The notes under the pieces: generated by a model | Seen by the model: the letters and a program-made list of their open reading frames with translations, nothing else | What the model was told of the DNA's origin: nothing | Databases searched by the model: none | NCBI GenBank assembly: GCA_916048095.2 | Contig: OU696573.1 | Span: forward strand, 5,946,918-6,010,917 | DNA from: Sacculina carcini | Lineage: Eukaryota; Arthropoda; Thecostraca; Sacculinidae | Direction of reading: 5' to 3' | DNA length: 64,000 nt | Position numbers and translations under genes: made by a program | In this document: in pieces, positions 63,090 through 64,000 of the stretch | Layout: each line of letters opens with the position of its first letter | How positions within the stretch are numbered: position 1 is the first letter of the stretch

Positions 63090-63927
63090 TCAACGGAATT
63101 GATCTTTCGGCGGCAGCTATTATGGTCTTTGTAATTTCGGACACCCTATTCTGAACTGTTTCGTACACAGCTGGCGGATCCAGCTGACAGAGTGTTGTGA
63201 ATTTGTACCAATCAGCTTTCTTTATATTCCATTGTTTACGGGTAATACATGGTTGGTGATCAACAGTAGAATGGATACAAACTGGGAAAGGTTACGAGTC
63301 GTACGTTTCATCGTCGACCGTCCAGTGAAATAACGACACAATGACGCCGAGCATGCAGACAGATATATGGCAGTTTGTACATTGTTTACGAAATGCTGAT
63401 AAGTCTGTGACCTGTCATTGAGTATGACTGGATTATGTGTTGATAAAAGCTCCTCAATTATAAGACCTCGAGCATCTCGGCCACTCCAAGCTCAGCACCA
63501 TGGACTATGAGCGTTGAAGTCTCCTAGTAGTAACATTGGTTTGGTACATTTAGATATGTTGCATTTTCCGTGCCAACAATGAGTTATCACATGAGAGTGG
63601 GATGTATACATTCAAAATGTCAATGACGGTACCGTGAATGGCGACTGTGCAGACAATTGCTTGTAGGTCGTTGAATTGAGGCAGTTCTAAAGCGTGTTGT
63701 GGCAGTGAGTTTCTCATATACAGTGCCACACCGTCCTGCCTCCGACCGCTGCCACTGTAGTCGCACCTGTATGCAGAGTAATTTTGCACCTCGATGCTTT
63801 CATCATCGTATCGGTACCTGGTTCCTTGTAACGCTAATACAAAAAAAAATTCGGTTGTGACGATATGGTTAAATTCTGCCCCTGGTGTAAACCCTCTACA
63901 ATTCCACTGTAGGAGTGTTAAGGTCAT
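63090..63927 (-). pseudogene. LINE endonuclease, minus strand, broken
   Basis: Reads TLTLLQWNCRGFTPGAEF (the N motif), FFVLALQGTRYRYDDES, GSGRRQDGVALYMRNSLPQH, VIDILNVYIPLS, then in another frame PMLLLGDFNAHSPWC (the GDFNAH box), a stop, then WTVDDETYDS where the SDH box is expected, and a post-endonuclease stretch (PAVYETVQNRVSEITKTIIA, AAERSIPLTSKPRKHILR). Jockey/I-type by its opening. The RT is absent: the copy ends against the LTR element at about 63088. Its 5' part may continue beyond 63927; the last 70 bases show nothing. Confidence 0.85.
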
Positions 63928-64000
63928 TGATAAACTAGGAAAATAAAATACAATAAATACATGACTAGTTTATGTGTTTGTCACAGGGCTGACTGCTGAC

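Overview
This is about 64 kb of invertebrate nuclear DNA, probably from an arthropod. The pointers are TTAGG/CCTAA arrays (the usual arthropod telomere repeat), replication-type histone genes with 3' stem-loops, tRNA-headed SINEs, and BEL/Pao, Ty3/gypsy, Penelope, Polinton, piggyBac and hAT elements. The species cannot be named from sequence alone. Almost everything is mobile-element DNA of mixed ages. The only recognisable host genes are three core histone copies at 51.8-54.0 kb.

Layout. 0.3-4.0 kb: Polinton/adintovirus-like fossil (ATPase, small basic protein, integrase, right terminal inverted repeat). 4.0-4.56 kb: TTAGG-rich array ending in a TGACGTCA/poly-G block. 4.6-10.0 kb: an old gypsy integrase scrap, then a decayed LTR element whose 3' LTR carries a tRNA-derived SINE. 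10-15.5 kb: LTR-like and LINE scraps, a small hAT-like MITE, an internally deleted hAT with an 8-bp target duplication, and a relic of a widespread unnamed cysteine-rich gene family. 15.6-18.4 kb: piggyBac split by an LTR-element fragment and a SINE tail. 19.8-22.4 kb: a poly(A) SINE, a TATA+Inr site followed by three 44-bp-spaced hairpins, and a second piggyBac. 23.5-26.5 kb: hybrid SINE, two more TTAGG modules, tRNA-like and AT-rich repeats. 26.5-29.4 kb: LINE running into a long 16-bp minisatellite. 29.4-32.8 kb: second Polinton fossil, opening with its left terminal inverted repeat.

34-40.5 kb is a Penelope-associated landscape on the minus strand: tandem units with a CCCGCCCGTCGTGCGG hairpin motif, hammerhead-ribozyme-like motifs (two of them in the arms of a 452-bp palindrome), TA tracts, a solo LTR, roughly 400-bp tandem repeats, and a Penelope-like RT gene with an inverted 5' segment. 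The same tail and motif array reappear on the plus strand at 58.7-60.1 kb. Between them lie two gypsy pieces (40.5-44.4), a BEL/Pao element nested in another BEL/Pao (44.4-51.3), the histone genes, and a young, whole-looking LTR element (54.3-58.7). 60.1-63.1 kb is a related LTR element and 63.1-63.9 kb a LINE endonuclease on the minus strand.

The most interesting signals are: (1) hammerhead-like motifs, including a palindromic pair whose core replaces the C3-G8 pair by U3-A8; (2) a Penelope-like element with a twin-priming-type 5' inversion, and two copies ending at the same stop without a C-terminal GIY-YIG endonuclease; (3) gypsy-type elements whose sequence just after the LTR is complementary to the 5' end of a tRNA (tRNA-Phe in two of them), while the neighbouring BEL element matches the 3' end of the same tRNA; (4) a decaying histone group whose H2A runs into an in-frame duplicated 3' stem-loop; (5) a recurrent module joining TTAGG arrays to a TGACGTCATAGGGGG block.
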